5,559 nt of DNA from Leptospira sp. (lineage in GTDB: Bacteria > Spirochaetota > Leptospiria > Leptospirales > Leptospiraceae): assembly GCA_025457985.1 (NCBI GenBank), contig JALOTI010000155.1, positions 1 to 5,559 of the forward strand. Reading direction: 5' to 3'. Both the position numbers and the translations under genes were made by a program. Every line of letters begins with the position of its first letter. The first letter of the stretch is position 1. The notes below the pieces were generated by a model, which was given only the letters and a program-made list of their open reading frames with translations, was not told where the DNA came from and did no database searches. This document shows positions 1-5,559 of the stretch, in pieces.

Positions 1-1
1 T

Positions 2-1057
2 ACGAGCATTGTCTCGCTTTTGTTCGTTGATTCCCTTGTGCGAACCAAGGAAGCAGGTTTTTGGATCGCTTTCTTTCGAATTTCAAGTTTAGTCTTATCT
101 TTTTTTGTTTTTCTCTCTGCCAAACGTAGATTTCGGTTTTTTGAGCGTCACATCTTTTCATTTACGGGAATCATTGTCGCTATTTTAATACTTCTGTATA
201 TTCCAATGATGGTTTATGATAAACCAAATCATTCCTACTATCTCTTTGGTTCTGCCATAGTAATTGCTAGCGCAGCCATCATTCTTTGGATAGAACCGAT
301 TCGAATCTTTTTGCTTTCCTTTTTGTTCCTTTGTCTTTTTATCCCTCTCCATTTAAACTTTTCAGAAAATCTGGGTTTTGATCGTTATGTTTTTTATCAA
401 GATGTCCTTGTAGTCTGTTTTCTATTGGGTTTTGGATTTGTGGCAAACCTACTGATCAACTACTGGCGATTTGAAGAATTTCGGGCAAAAATAAAGCTTC
501 GTATCACGGTTGGAAAGCTCTTAAGAATCAACCAAAAGATTGAAGATTTGTCCCGAATCGACTCTATGACCGAGCTGTTTAACCGGCGGCATCTTTTAGA
601 GCAGTTTGAATTGTATAAAAAAAGAGCCCAAAGGGAAGGCTTTTATATCGGCCTTGTTATTTTAGATCTCGACCGCTTAAAACTGATCAACGACAAGTAT
701 GGGCACAAACAGGGTGACTTAGCGATTCAGGCCTTTGCCAAAACATTACGATCCCGAACCCGTTCAACCGATATCGCAGCACGGATTGGTGGGGATGAAT
801 TTTGCCTCCTTGTATCTCCCATAGACAAGGAAGGTCTGATGATTTTAACGGAAAGCATACGTGAAAAAATGGAACTCCTTCGGATTCCAATCTACTCTTC
901 ACCAGGTGAGACTCTAAGCCTCACAGTCTCCATCGGGGCAACTCTCTTTCAGTCTTCAGAAGACCCTAGTTTTGATGAGCTGTATCACAAAATAGACACA
1001 GCCCTTTACACATCCAAACACGAAGGGCGCAACCGCATTACGATTCTTGAGGATTAA
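2..1057 (+). CDS. Membrane-anchored GGDEF diguanylate cyclase (5' end outside window)
   Basis: Predicted to make cyclic di-GMP from two GTP at the inner face of the cytoplasmic membrane. The reading frame is open to the left edge. The first usable codon inside the window is a TTG at 20 with no Shine-Dalgarno sequence, so the true start is probably upstream. Numbering from that TTG (345 residues), five hydrophobic segments lie at about 14-33, 46-66, 73-90, 92-112 and 126-147. A charged linker (150-178) and a C-terminal GGDEF domain (about 179-342) follow. The active-site GGDEF motif is intact at 257-261. The metal- and substrate-binding stretch LDLDRLKLIND is present, with D216, N224 and D225. 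An RxxD inhibitory site (R248, D251) sits exactly five residues before GGDEF, which in this family means product feedback inhibition. There is no EAL domain and no recognisable sensor fold in the membrane part, so the input signal is unknown. The catalytic call is secure; the N terminus is not. Confidence 0.93.
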   Translation, partial: TSIVSLLFVDSLVRTKEAGFWIAFFRISSLVLSFFVFLSAKRRFRFFERHIFSFTGIIVAILILLYIPMMVYDKPNHSYYLFGSAIVIASAAIILWIEPIRIFLLSFLFLCLFIPLHLNFSENLGFDRYVFYQDVLVVCFLLGFGFVANLLINYWRFEEFRAKIKLRITVGKLLRINQKIEDLSRIDSMTELFNRRHLLEQFELYKKRAQREGFYIGLVILDLDRLKLINDKYGHKQGDLAIQAFAKTLRSRTRSTDIAARIGGDEFCLLVSPIDKEGLMILTESIREKMELLRIPIYSSPGETLSLTVSIGATLFQSSEDPSFDELYHKIDTALYTSKHEGRNRITILED

Positions 1058-1082
1058 TTTCAGAAAAGGCTAGACAGATTAT

Positions 1083-1142
1083 TTGCGTACTTGTACGCTT
1101 GTAAATGAGACTGAAACTCAGTCTTTGTCCTGACGGATAAGG
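1083..1142 (+). other. Series of short RNA hairpins downstream of the GGDEF gene
   Basis: Three inverted repeats are packed between the cyclase stop codon and its terminator. The first is GCGTAC/GTACGC at 1085-1090 and 1093-1098. The second is AGACTGA/TCAGTCT at 1108-1114 and 1118-1124 with a 3-base loop. The third is CTTTGTCC/GGATAAGG at 1123-1130 and 1135-1142, which includes two G-T pairs and overlaps the second by two bases. A weak promoter-like pair, TTGAGG at 1047-1052 and TAGACA at 1071-1076, precedes them. They could form a structured 3' UTR that protects the mRNA end or a small RNA ending at the following terminator. It matches no RNA family that I recognise. Confidence 0.35.
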
Positions 1143-1157
1143 TGTAAACATTCGAGA

Positions 1158-1188
1158 GATGGGGAGGCTACTCCCCGTCCGCTTTTTT
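1158..1188 (+). terminator. Intrinsic terminator for the GGDEF gene
   Basis: The stem GGGGAG (1161-1166), loop GCTA and CTCCCC (1171-1176) extends outward to nine pairs through GAT (1158-1160) and GTC (1177-1179), with one G-T pair. A run of six T follows at 1183-1188. The T-run lies only on the + side, so the hairpin should stop transcription of the cyclase. It should not stop the convergent lipoprotein gene, although the stem itself would also form in that transcript. Confidence 0.8.
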
Positions 1189-1199
1189 ATTTCCTATCT

Positions 1200-1808
1200 T
1201 TAGAATAGTTTGGGTTGTTTTTCTACAGCCTCTTCAATGGCTCCATGTGAAACACTTAAAAAGGCACTATCAGTTGCCTGTCCGAGTCCGTAAAAAGGCA
1301 TAAGCGGAATGGAAAAGAACCAAAGAATACTTTGGAAGTGGGCCGTCTTTGAAACGACTAACTGTTGCTTGGTCTTCTCATTTGAAAACTGGATGGTAAA
1401 TTTACTTTCTTGTTCGATATCCGATGGGAAGAGAGTGAGCGTCAAATAACACAATGTTGTTGCTATGGCGCCCGGGATTGTGGAATAAAATACCACTTGT
1501 GAATCTAAATCCACTTCCATTTTGATATCATACTTTTCCTTCGGATCCGTAACAACGGATAGAACACGGGGGTGCATACTCAAAATTTTGATGAGACGCT
1601 CTTCGGATACTTTACGATTGCTTTCTTCGGCCTCCTTCTTTTCGCGATCGATCACTTGGGAACCCTGTCTATAGACCAGCAGTATGATTTTCTTTTCGCT
1701 AGGGGAAAAACTCTCTTGTTTGTATTTCGGAGGATCGAATTTCGAAAACGATATACACTGAGCGAAAAGGATTAAAAGAAAGATTATACACAACCGAAGA
1801 ATCATCAT
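1200..1808 (-). CDS. Putative lipoprotein of unknown function
   Basis: This 202-residue protein belongs to no family that I recognise. It begins with two tandem ATG codons and an export signal: R5, then a hydrophobic core (6-16), then LFAQC with Cys18 as the likely lipidated residue. Gln at -1 is unusual for the classical lipobox but tolerable under the looser spirochaete rules. The mature part starts with a polar region, then a likely beta strand (IILLVY, 41-46), a charged helix rich in E, K and R (54-77) and strands around 82-87 and 93-107. Two hydrophobic stretches, about 111-128 and 160-176, suggest membrane contact beyond the lipid anchor, and a beta-rich region (136-154) separates them. 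The gene lies 68 bp downstream of mqnC on the same strand, with its own likely promoter and a leader of under 20 bases lacking a clear ribosome binding site. Coding status is well supported by length and signal peptide; function is unknown. Confidence 0.8.
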   Translation of the reverse strand: MMILRLCIIFLLILFAQCISFSKFDPPKYKQESFSPSEKKIILLVYRQGSQVIDREKKEAEESNRKVSEERLIKILSMHPRVLSVVTDPKEKYDIKMEVDLDSQVVFYSTIPGAIATTLCYLTLTLFPSDIEQESKFTIQFSNEKTKQQLVVSKTAHFQSILWFFSIPLMPFYGLGQATDSAFLSVSHGAIEEAVEKQPKLF

Positions 1809-1830
1809 AAGCGAAGATTCTTGTCAAAAA

Positions 1831-1858
1831 ATTAGAACATTCAATCCTTTTTTTCCAA
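1831..1858 (-). promoter_or_regulatory. Candidate sigma-70 extended -10 promoter of the lipoprotein gene
   Basis: Read on the - strand, TTGGAA (1853-1858) and TCTAAT (1831-1836) are 16 bases apart. The -35 box matches consensus at four of six positions and the -10 box at five of six. A TGT triplet directly precedes TCTAAT, giving the extended -10 pattern. Transcription would start near 1824, leaving a leader of about 16 bases before the ATG. Because the site lies in the gap after mqnC, the lipoprotein gene may be expressed independently. Confidence 0.5.
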
Positions 1859-1876
1859 AACGGTTAGGGAATCAAA

Positions 1877-2971
1877 CTAAATGTTTGTTACGACTTCTTC
1901 ATAATTTAAGTTCCGTCGAACTGGTAAAAATCCTGCTTCGGTAAGAAATTTACGTGCTTCTTTTTCTGTTTTTAATCCAAAGGAGCGAAGAACATTTTCT
2001 TCAATCACCACGGACGAAATATCGTCTGCTCCCGAATAGAGTGCAAGTTGTCCGACTCCTTTTCCAAGTACCATAACTGAGGTTTCGATATGTTTGATAT
2101 TGTCTAAAAAGATCCGACAAATCCCAAGAACTTTTAGATATTCATGGGTCGGCACGGAACGAACAAAAAATCGTTTGGTCTGAGGCTGAAACGTCCATGG
2201 GATAAAAGATAAAAACCCACCTGTTCTATCTTGCAAGTCCCGTACGACTTGCAAATGTTCAATCACTTCTGCCTTGGTTTCTTCCGAACCGAAAACAATA
2301 TTGGCAGAACCAAGTAAACCCACCTCATGGCAGGTCTCCATAGCGCGAACCCATTCACTGACACTTGCTTTTTTCGGAGAAATGATTTGGCGCATTCTTT
2401 CGGTTAGGATTTCTGCTCCTGCACCCGGAACGGAATCGAGTCCGATGGATTTTAATTCCAAAAGAACTTCACGGAGAGGCCTTCCCGTGATGGTTTCCAG
2501 GTTGATTACTTCCACCGGCGAAAAAGCCCGAATATGCATTTTTGGATACTTTCTTTTTACCGCCTCAATCACATCCAGATAGTATTGGAACGGGAGGTCG
2601 GGATACACCCCACCCTGGAGGAACATCTGGTCGGCTCCCTCTTCCATCGCATAATCCATCTTTTGGAGGATTTCTTCTTTGGAGAGAACGTAACCTTTGC
2701 CGTTTCCTATTTCATCCATAAAACTGCAAAAATTGCACTCTACATTGCAGTAGTTGGTGTAATTCACAACGCGAAACATCGTATAGCTGGCTTGCGAATG
2801 GGGCCTTACCTTTTCTCTAAGGTATCTGGCAACCATTTGTACTTTGAGGAAATCAGCGTCTTCATAGAGTACAAGTGCCTCTTCCCCGCTGATACGCTTA
2901 CCCTCCGCCGCCTTCATCAGGATACGGTCGGCAGGATCGTTTGAGCTAAATGAAAATGAGTCTAGGTTCAT
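1877..2971 (-). CDS. mqnC: Dehypoxanthine futalosine cyclase (cyclic dehypoxanthinyl futalosine synthase), radical SAM
   Basis: A cytoplasmic radical SAM enzyme of the futalosine route to menaquinone. It cyclises dehypoxanthine futalosine to the cyclic form that MqnD then cleaves. At 364 residues it has the normal family length. The 4Fe-4S/SAM cluster motif CNVECNFC gives C75, C79 and C82 within the typical [14 protein letters not shown] context. Other family segments are [33 protein letters not shown] and FIPWTFQP. The last, with Trp after FIP, favours MqnC over the related aminofutalosine synthase MqnE and the CofG/CofH enzymes of F420 synthesis. The first ATG is taken as the start because homology-like sequence begins soon after it, although no good Shine-Dalgarno sequence precedes it. 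Other mqn genes are not in the window. The divergent neighbour is a probable menaquinone-linked oxidoreductase, so gene and neighbour fit together. The stop codon is TAG. Confidence 0.93.
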   Translation of the reverse strand: MNLDSFSFSSNDPADRILMKAAEGKRISGEEALVLYEDADFLKVQMVARYLREKVRPHSQASYTMFRVVNYTNYCNVECNFCSFMDEIGNGKGYVLSKEEILQKMDYAMEEGADQMFLQGGVYPDLPFQYYLDVIEAVKRKYPKMHIRAFSPVEVINLETITGRPLREVLLELKSIGLDSVPGAGAEILTERMRQIISPKKASVSEWVRAMETCHEVGLLGSANIVFGSEETKAEVIEHLQVVRDLQDRTGGFLSFIPWTFQPQTKRFFVRSVPTHEYLKVLGICRIFLDNIKHIETSVMVLGKGVGQLALYSGADDISSVVIEENVLRSFGLKTEKEARKFLTEAGFLPVRRNLNYEEVVTNI

Positions 2972-3011
2972 GGTTCTGTATCTTGGACGAGATTTGTTCC
3001 TTTCTGTCAGG

Positions 3012-3040
3012 ATAAAAACTGAATTTTCCTAGACAGTCAA
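3012..3040 (-). promoter_or_regulatory. Candidate sigma-70 promoter of mqnC
   Basis: On the - strand, TTGACT (3035-3040, five of six consensus) and TTTTAT (3012-3017, four of six) are separated by exactly 17 bases. The start point would be near 3005, giving a leader of roughly 34 bases before the mqnC ATG. The site lies centrally in the divergent 2972-3091 region. I found no comparably good promoter there for the + strand gene. Confidence 0.5.
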
Positions 3041-3091
3041 TTTTCTTTAGAGAACCTAGGATTTACCAACACCTGAAGGGCATAAACATAA

Positions 3092-5194
3092 ATGGATATC
3101 GGAAGAATTCTCTTTCACATATTATTCACAATTTTCTTCATCGTCGCAAACGTCGTTTTCGTTCGCGCGATCCTCTACCGACTCGGCCTGATCTTTAATG
3201 GCCGACCTGCTTTCTTCAATGAAGACGCAAAAAAGAACCTCAATATCGGCTTCCGACTCAAGAGTTTCTTTGAAAACGTAATCCTCCAGAAGAAAAACTT
3301 CCGGGAACCAGTCCGCGGAATTATGCATGCATTTATCTTCTATGGGTTTATCGTTTACACCATTCATACCACAAGCCAGATGATTGCTGGAGTTTTTGGT
3401 TATGCGATGGATGATCCTTACAAGTTTGCCCTTCCCAATTTTTTGTTGGGTGAATCTGTTAACCATATTTACGAACAGGTTGTAAACTATGTATCTATCC
3501 TTGTTCTAACTGGGCTTGGATTTTTTGCTTGGAGACGATGGATCAAAAAGGCAAAAGGTCTAGATGTTCACTCTCCGGCTTCTGCAGTTGTAATCGGGAT
3601 GATCGGCACGCTTATGATCACCACATTACTCGGTAATGGTGCAAAAACAGTAGCGGCTACTTACTACACTCATGCTGGCTTAGTGGACGGTGGCATTGGC
3701 GCTGTATTCGCGGCTATTGGCATTGAAAATGGAAGTGCAGACCTTGTGTACCAAATCATGTGGTGGGGTCATATCATTACTGTATTCTCTTTTATGTTGT
3801 ATGTTCCTACATCGAAACATGCGCACTTGATCTTTGCACCAATCAATTATTTCTTTGCAACTGACACTCCGAAAGGACAACTTTCTAAATTAAATTTAGA
3901 GGATGAAAATGCAGTTTGGGGATCCAACAGAGTGGAAGACTTTCCTTGGCCAAATCTTTTGGACGGAATGTCCTGTATTGAATGTGGTCGATGCCAAGTG
4001 GAGTGTCCTGCCAATCGAACTGGCAAGATGTTAAACCCAAAAGCAATCATTGTTGAGCTCAAACATCAGTTATTGGAAAAGATGCCACAAGTAGCTGAAG
4101 CAAGAGCTGGAAAAACTCCAGAAGAAGCAGCGGAAGCAGTGGCGGCACTTGATACTGGAGTAATCAACTCCCACGACGGACTCAGTGAAGAATCCATCTG
4201 GGGATGTACTACTTGTTATGCGTGCGTAGAAGCCTGCCCTGTTGGTAACAACCAGGTCAATGCTATTATCGAAATGAGACGCCATTTGGTTCTTGCTGAA
4301 TCTAAAATGAGTCCAGAGTTACAAAAAGCTTTTACGAACATGGAGAACAATAGCAATCCATGGGGCGTGGGTGCACACACAAGAGCCGACTGGGCAGAAG
4401 GTCTTAACGTAAAGGTTCTTTCCGAAGCAGAAGACAAAAACGTAGATATCCTATATTGGGTAGGTTGTGCGGGAGCTTTTGACGAAAGGAACAAAAAGAT
4501 CTCCAGAGACTTTGTAAAAATCATGCAAAAAGCCAATGTAAACTTTGGAATTTTGGGAACTGAGGAAGGTTGTTCGGGAGACTCGGCTCGCCGTGGTGGA
4601 AACGAATACCTCTACCAAACTCTAGCACAGACAAATGTGGACACTATCAATGGCTACGGGATCAAAAAGATCGTTACAGCTTGCCCACATTGTTACAACA
4701 CAATCAAAAACGAATACCCTCAGTTTGGTGGAAATTTCGAAGTGATCCACCACTCAGAGTACATCAACCAACTTTCCAAAGAAGGCAAAATTGATGTAAA
4801 GGTTGCATCCGATGCCAATGCTGGTAAGTATACCTACCATGACTCTTGTTATATTGGAAGGTATAACAACAATTACGAGAACCCAAGAGACGTTGTAAAA
4901 AAGGTTTCTGGTGGAAAAATTGTCGAGCCTGTTGACCACCATGGCAAAGGTCTCTGTTGTGGAGCTGGTGGTGCCCAATACTGGATGGAAGAGCATGTGG
5001 ATGAATCCAACCCTGAAAGTATGCGAGTCAATATGAAACGTACGGGACAACTTTTGGATACAGGAGCAACAACCATTGCGACTGCTTGTCCGTTCTGTAT
5101 CACAATGATCACCGACGGTGTCAAAGCTGCGGAGAAGATTGATTCCGTAAAAGTAAAAGATATAGCCGAATTGGTTGCTGAAAATATCGATTAA
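3092..5194 (+). CDS. HdrD-like Fe-S oxidoreductase with NarI/HdrE-like membrane domain; candidate ETF:menaquinone oxidoreductase
   Basis: A 700-residue integral membrane redox protein, probably transferring electrons between a soluble donor and menaquinone. The N-terminal third has hydrophobic segments at about 5-30, 77-101, 130-147, 164-182 and 217-239, with a weaker one at 198-211. Candidate haem b histidines are H79, H92, H227 and H243/H245, the last pair in a PTSKHAH motif typical of this family. Two ferredoxin-type 4Fe-4S motifs follow: C295/C298/C301/C305-P and C372/C375/C378/C382-P. Two cysteine-rich CCG domains come next. The first uses C459, C494 and CPHC (C531, C534), with Ser495 where a full CCG motif has a second Cys. 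The second is complete: C586, C622-C623-G and CPFC (C666, C669). This architecture and length match the EMO proteins that link EtfAB from acyl-CoA oxidation to menaquinone. Related HdrD or GlcF-type electron carriers are alternatives. GAAGGG at 3075-3080 serves as the ribosome binding site, 11 bases before the ATG. No etf gene is in view, so the donor is inferred. Confidence 0.88.
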   Translation: MDIGRILFHILFTIFFIVANVVFVRAILYRLGLIFNGRPAFFNEDAKKNLNIGFRLKSFFENVILQKKNFREPVRGIMHAFIFYGFIVYTIHTTSQMIAGVFGYAMDDPYKFALPNFLLGESVNHIYEQVVNYVSILVLTGLGFFAWRRWIKKAKGLDVHSPASAVVIGMIGTLMITTLLGNGAKTVAATYYTHAGLVDGGIGAVFAAIGIENGSADLVYQIMWWGHIITVFSFMLYVPTSKHAHLIFAPINYFFATDTPKGQLSKLNLEDENAVWGSNRVEDFPWPNLLDGMSCIECGRCQVECPANRTGKMLNPKAIIVELKHQLLEKMPQVAEARAGKTPEEAAEAVAALDTGVINSHDGLSEESIWGCTTCYACVEACPVGNNQVNAIIEMRRHLVLAESKMSPELQKAFTNMENNSNPWGVGAHTRADWAEGLNVKVLSEAEDKNVDILYWVGCAGAFDERNKKISRDFVKIMQKANVNFGILGTEEGCSGDSARRGGNEYLYQTLAQTNVDTINGYGIKKIVTACPHCYNTIKNEYPQFGGNFEVIHHSEYINQLSKEGKIDVKVASDANAGKYTYHDSCYIGRYNNNYENPRDVVKKVSGGKIVEPVDHHGKGLCCGAGGAQYWMEEHVDESNPESMRVNMKRTGQLLDTGATTIATACPFCITMITDGVKAAEKIDSVKVKDIAELVAENID

Positions 5195-5200
5195 TCGATA
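5185..5200. repeat. 16-bp perfect palindrome over the stop codon of the HdrD-like gene
   Basis: TATCGATTAATCGATA is identical to its reverse complement and includes the TAA stop at 5192-5194. In RNA it could form a six-pair hairpin with a TTAA loop. In DNA it has the shape of a dimeric protein-binding site. It lies 20 bases upstream of the LysM gene's start codon. No T-run follows, so it is not a terminator. Confidence 0.6.
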
Positions 5201-5205
5201 GATCT

Positions 5206-5246
5206 AGGAGAGAGACGAGTATGTATGAATCGGCCCGTCTTTCTCC
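5206..5246 (+). promoter_or_regulatory. Hairpin enclosing the ribosome binding site and start codon of the LysM gene
   Basis: The Shine-Dalgarno sequence AGGAG (5206-5210) lies ten bases before the ATG at 5221 and is the main reason for choosing that start. Most of it falls in the 5' arm of an 11-pair stem: GGAGAGAGACG (5207-5217) against CGTCTTTCTCC (5236-5246), with one G-T pair. The ATG sits in the 18-base loop. Folding would hide the ribosome binding site. T-rich sequence begins about seven bases beyond the stem (TTTTT at 5253-5257, then more), so a weak terminator for the upstream gene is an alternative reading. Confidence 0.45.
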
Positions 5247-5559
5247 GTCTTACTTTTTCTTTTTCGCCCCTGACGAAGCTACATTCCAACCTTGGATAGG
5301 AAGCTTCTGGCTTCGAAGGTTGCTTTCTTTATCTTGCAACCTTTCTCTTCATTTCTCCAGGTTCCTTAGTCAAAAAATTCTTCTTTCTTTTCTTTGGATT
5401 CTTTTCCTGCTCATTCCAACAGAACTAATATCAGAACCGGTTAGTAAGGAAGACGGTATAACGATAACAGTTGAAAAAGGCCAAACACTTAGTACTATCT
5501 CAAAAACGTATTTGGATGATCCAAAAAAGTGGAAGGAATTACTCAAATCCAATCAAATT
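5221..5559 (+). CDS. LysM-domain envelope protein (3' end outside window)
   Basis: The frame is open from the ATG at 5221 to the right edge, giving 113 residues. A hydrophobic segment at about 53-66, preceded by a lysine, looks like a signal peptide or signal anchor (ILLSFLWILFLLIP). After a short polar stretch a LysM repeat begins at about residue 82, with the family pattern VEKGQTLSTISKTYLDDP and then WKELLKSNQI. It continues beyond the window. LysM modules bind N-acetylglucosamine-containing glycans, so the protein is expected to attach to peptidoglycan in the periplasm. What follows, such as further LysM repeats or a peptidase domain, cannot be seen. The start is uncertain: the ATG has a good ribosome binding site but leaves an unusual 50-residue stretch, rich in F, S, L and R, before the signal segment. 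The only later alternative I see is a poorly supported TTG at 5320. The 26-bp gap after the HdrD-like gene suggests co-transcription. Confidence 0.75.
   Translation, partial: MYESARLSPSYFFFFAPDEATFQPWIGSFWLRRLLSLSCNLSLHFSRFLSQKILLSFLWILFLLIPTELISEPVSKEDGITITVEKGQTLSTISKTYLDDPKKWKELLKSNQI
5287..5343 (+). repeat. Overlapping, mutually exclusive inverted repeats near the start of the LysM gene
   Basis: AAGGTTG (5316-5322) can pair upstream with CAACCTT (5287-5293) or downstream with a second CAACCTT (5337-5343). The downstream pairing extends to eight perfect pairs, AAGGTTGC with GCAACCTT, around a 12-base T-rich loop. The upstream pairing also contains an inner GAAGC/GCTTC stem (5300-5304 and 5310-5314), and the T-rich tract 5324-5335 follows it as in a terminator. 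The two folds cannot coexist, which is the layout of an attenuator. Whether either forms in vivo is unknown. Confidence 0.35.

Noticed and set aside
788..802. Possibility that the GGDEF protein is a degenerate, non-catalytic receptor
   Set aside because: The active-site motif, the metal-binding Asp and the RxxD inhibitory site are all intact.
1572..1775. A 67-codon + strand frame inside the lipoprotein gene
   Set aside because: It is antisense to a frame with a signal peptide and a likely promoter. The predicted peptide has no recognisable features.
1822..1827. Perfect TTGACA on the - strand just upstream of the lipoprotein gene
   Set aside because: A -10 box at normal spacing would fall inside the coding sequence and none is there. 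The TTGGAA/TCTAAT pair just upstream is a better promoter.
2270..2300. mqnC reads F-G-S-E-E-T where many relatives have G-H-V/I-E-T
   Set aside because: I could not establish that the His is invariant or catalytic in MqnC proteins, and I suspect that other members carry Ser or Thr there. This is not enough to suggest altered function.
2534..2944. A 136-codon open frame on the + strand
   Set aside because: It lies entirely antisense within mqnC, whose protein has clear family motifs. The + frame translation shows no domain and there is no ribosome binding site. The same holds for the shorter frame at 2274-2582.
3122..3466. Several - strand open frames across 3122-5124
   Set aside because: All are shadows of the 700-residue oxidoreductase. 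They have no recognisable domains or plausible start sites, and the sense frame explains the whole stretch.
5225..5299. A 24-codon + strand mini-ORF starting four bases after the LysM ATG
   Set aside because: It shares the ribosome binding site and ends in TAG, so it could act as a leader peptide. There is no composition or motif to support it over the in-frame LysM start.
5370..5552. A 60-codon - strand frame at the right edge
   Set aside because: The + strand here encodes a recognisable LysM repeat, so the - strand frame is a shadow.

Overview
The window most likely comes from a spirochaete of the genus Leptospira. This is inferred from the moderate-to-low G+C, a lipoprotein with a relaxed spirochaete-type lipobox, futalosine-pathway menaquinone synthesis, and a membrane HdrD-like iron-sulfur oxidoreductase of the kind expected in an organism that lives on fatty-acid beta-oxidation. 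No marker gene fixes the species.

Layout from left to right. (1) A membrane-anchored GGDEF diguanylate cyclase runs on the + strand and is open at the left edge. It is followed by a run of short RNA hairpins that ends in a clear intrinsic terminator at about 1158-1188. (2) Two genes run on the - strand. mqnC (dehypoxanthine futalosine cyclase, a radical SAM enzyme) is transcribed first. An unrecognised lipoprotein gene follows 68 bp downstream and seems to have its own extended -10 promoter. The lipoprotein gene converges with the GGDEF gene. (3) A 120-bp divergent intergenic region carries a good mqnC promoter. (4) A 700-residue NarI/HdrE-like plus HdrD-like protein runs on the + strand. It has membrane segments with candidate haem histidines, two 4Fe-4S ferredoxin motifs and two CCG domains. 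It is the best candidate in the window for an ETF:menaquinone oxidoreductase (EMO-type) or a related quinone-linked Fe-S oxidoreductase. (5) A LysM-domain envelope protein begins 26 bp later and runs off the right edge. Its start region is unusually rich in inverted repeats.

Functionally, mqnC makes menaquinone, and its divergent neighbour probably passes electrons to the menaquinone pool, plausibly from fatty-acid oxidation through ETF. The cyclase, the lipoprotein and the LysM protein are signalling and envelope genes with no evident pathway link to this pair. No mobile element, CRISPR array, tRNA or rRNA is visible. The points most worth a second look are the EMO-like assignment, the hairpin that encloses the LysM gene's ribosome binding site and start codon, the competing hairpins just downstream of it, and the hairpin series after the GGDEF gene.
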